A stretch of DNA of 6,890 bases from Candidatus Bathyarchaeota archaeon B26-1. Its GTDB lineage: Archaea > Thermoproteota > Bathyarchaeia > Bathyarchaeales > B26-1. The notes under the pieces were generated by a model that worked only from the letters and a program-made list of their open reading frames with translations, made no database searches and was not told the origin of the DNA. Below are positions 6,523-6,890 of this stretch, piece after piece. The position numbers and the translations under genes were made by a program. Each line of letters begins with the position of its first letter. Position 1 is the first letter of the stretch. The stretch covers positions 1 to 6,890 of the forward strand of contig LUCD01000074.1 in assembly GCA_001593925.1 (NCBI GenBank), given 5' to 3'.

Positions 6523-6890
6523 ATGGTGAAAAAGCAGAAAAGACATCTTAAAAAGGTTATTGAATTTATAAAGACGGAAAACGCATCCTATAGAGAAATA
6601 CAGAAGAAGCTAAAAGAAAAATTCGGGATAGAAGTCCCAAAATCCACTATAAGCTACTACAAACGGAGAAGAACTCGAACAAAGCACTTAAACTTTGATT
6701 CCATAACTTATGAAGAATGGGATTGGCTTCGAGGCCTTTTCTCTGCTGATGGAACTAAATACATCAGTCAAGACAAATATGGAAAACACTACATTGTCAA
6801 AATAATTCTGAGCAGGAAACATGACGCACCAATAGCAACGAAATGCATCAATGTTTTGAAGGCTATTGGAATAAAGCCAACTTTGATTAC
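6523..6890 (+). CDS. HTH-LAGLIDADG homing endonuclease, C-terminus cut by window edge
   Basis: 122 residues are visible, open to the window edge. The N-terminus is a basic helix-turn-helix segment. Helices 8-32 are followed by VPKSTISYYKRRR (38-50), the recognition-helix pattern of archaeal HTH homing endonucleases and transposases. The first LAGLIDADG helix follows as WDWLRGLFSADG (66-77), with D76 as the expected metal-binding catalytic acid. After it come KYGKHYIVKIILSRK (85-99) and a helix ending KCINVLKAIGIKPTLI (107-122), the usual strand-helix pattern after that motif. A second LAGLIDADG motif would lie outside the window. Such enzymes cut long DNA sites to spread their own gene. Base composition is about 33% G+C with A-ending codons (AAA, GAA, ATA), unlike neighbouring genes, which points to transfer. 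PurQ is complete, so this gene does not interrupt it. The ATG at 6523 has no ribosome site, and a leaderless start is inferred. Confidence 0.82.
   Translation, partial: MVKKQKRHLKKVIEFIKTENASYREIQKKLKEKFGIEVPKSTISYYKRRRTRTKHLNFDSITYEEWDWLRGLFSADGTKYISQDKYGKHYIVKIILSRKHDAPIATKCINVLKAIGIKPTLI

Noticed and set aside
6438..6890. Possibility that the endonuclease is an intron or intein within purQ
   Set aside because: PurQ is complete with its catalytic triad and natural C-terminus followed by TAG, and the endonuclease has its own ATG 85 bases later.
1..6890. CRISPR array, tRNA or rRNA genes, insertion-sequence ends
   Set aside because: No regularly spaced repeats, cloverleaf-like sequence with conserved T-loop, or terminal inverted repeats with target duplications were found on reading either strand.

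Overview
This window is most likely from a thermophilic or hyperthermophilic archaeon, probably of the Thermoproteota/TACK group. The evidence is archaeal-type TATA (box A) elements at archaeal spacing, strong Shine-Dalgarno sites inside operons next to an apparently leaderless first gene, heavy use of AGG/AGA and ATA codons, and a three-subunit PurS-PurL-PurQ enzyme. The lineage is an inference. No rRNA or other phylogenetic marker is present.

Left half (1-2826, minus strand, read right to left). A likely operon starts at a promoter near 2905. It encodes a 428-residue protein that I read as a divergent, two-domain relative of the flavin-dependent thymidylate synthase ThyX. Next come a xylose-isomerase-like TIM-barrel sugar isomerase/epimerase and a creatininase-family metal hydrolase that runs off the left edge. 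The ThyX-like protein keeps much of the fold signature but lacks an intact RHR motif in either half. This makes it the most unusual gene here.

Centre and right (2983-6437, plus strand). A compact purS-purL-purQ operon encodes phosphoribosylformylglycinamidine (FGAM) synthase, the fourth step of de novo purine synthesis. PurQ releases ammonia from glutamine, PurL uses it with ATP to convert FGAR to FGAM, and PurS bridges the two. The genes are tightly coupled: purS and purL overlap by ATGA, and purQ has a GTG start with a near-perfect Shine-Dalgarno overlapping the purL stop. The two operons diverge from a 156-bp intergenic region with a candidate promoter for each.

Right edge (6438-6890). 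Base composition drops sharply to about 33% G+C, against roughly 58% in sampled purL/purQ stretches. A separate, promoter-preceded gene begins here: an HTH-LAGLIDADG homing endonuclease cut off by the window edge. It looks like a recently acquired selfish gene placed just after purQ.

I found no tRNA or rRNA gene, CRISPR array or insertion sequence. No gene-free stretch exceeds 300 bases.
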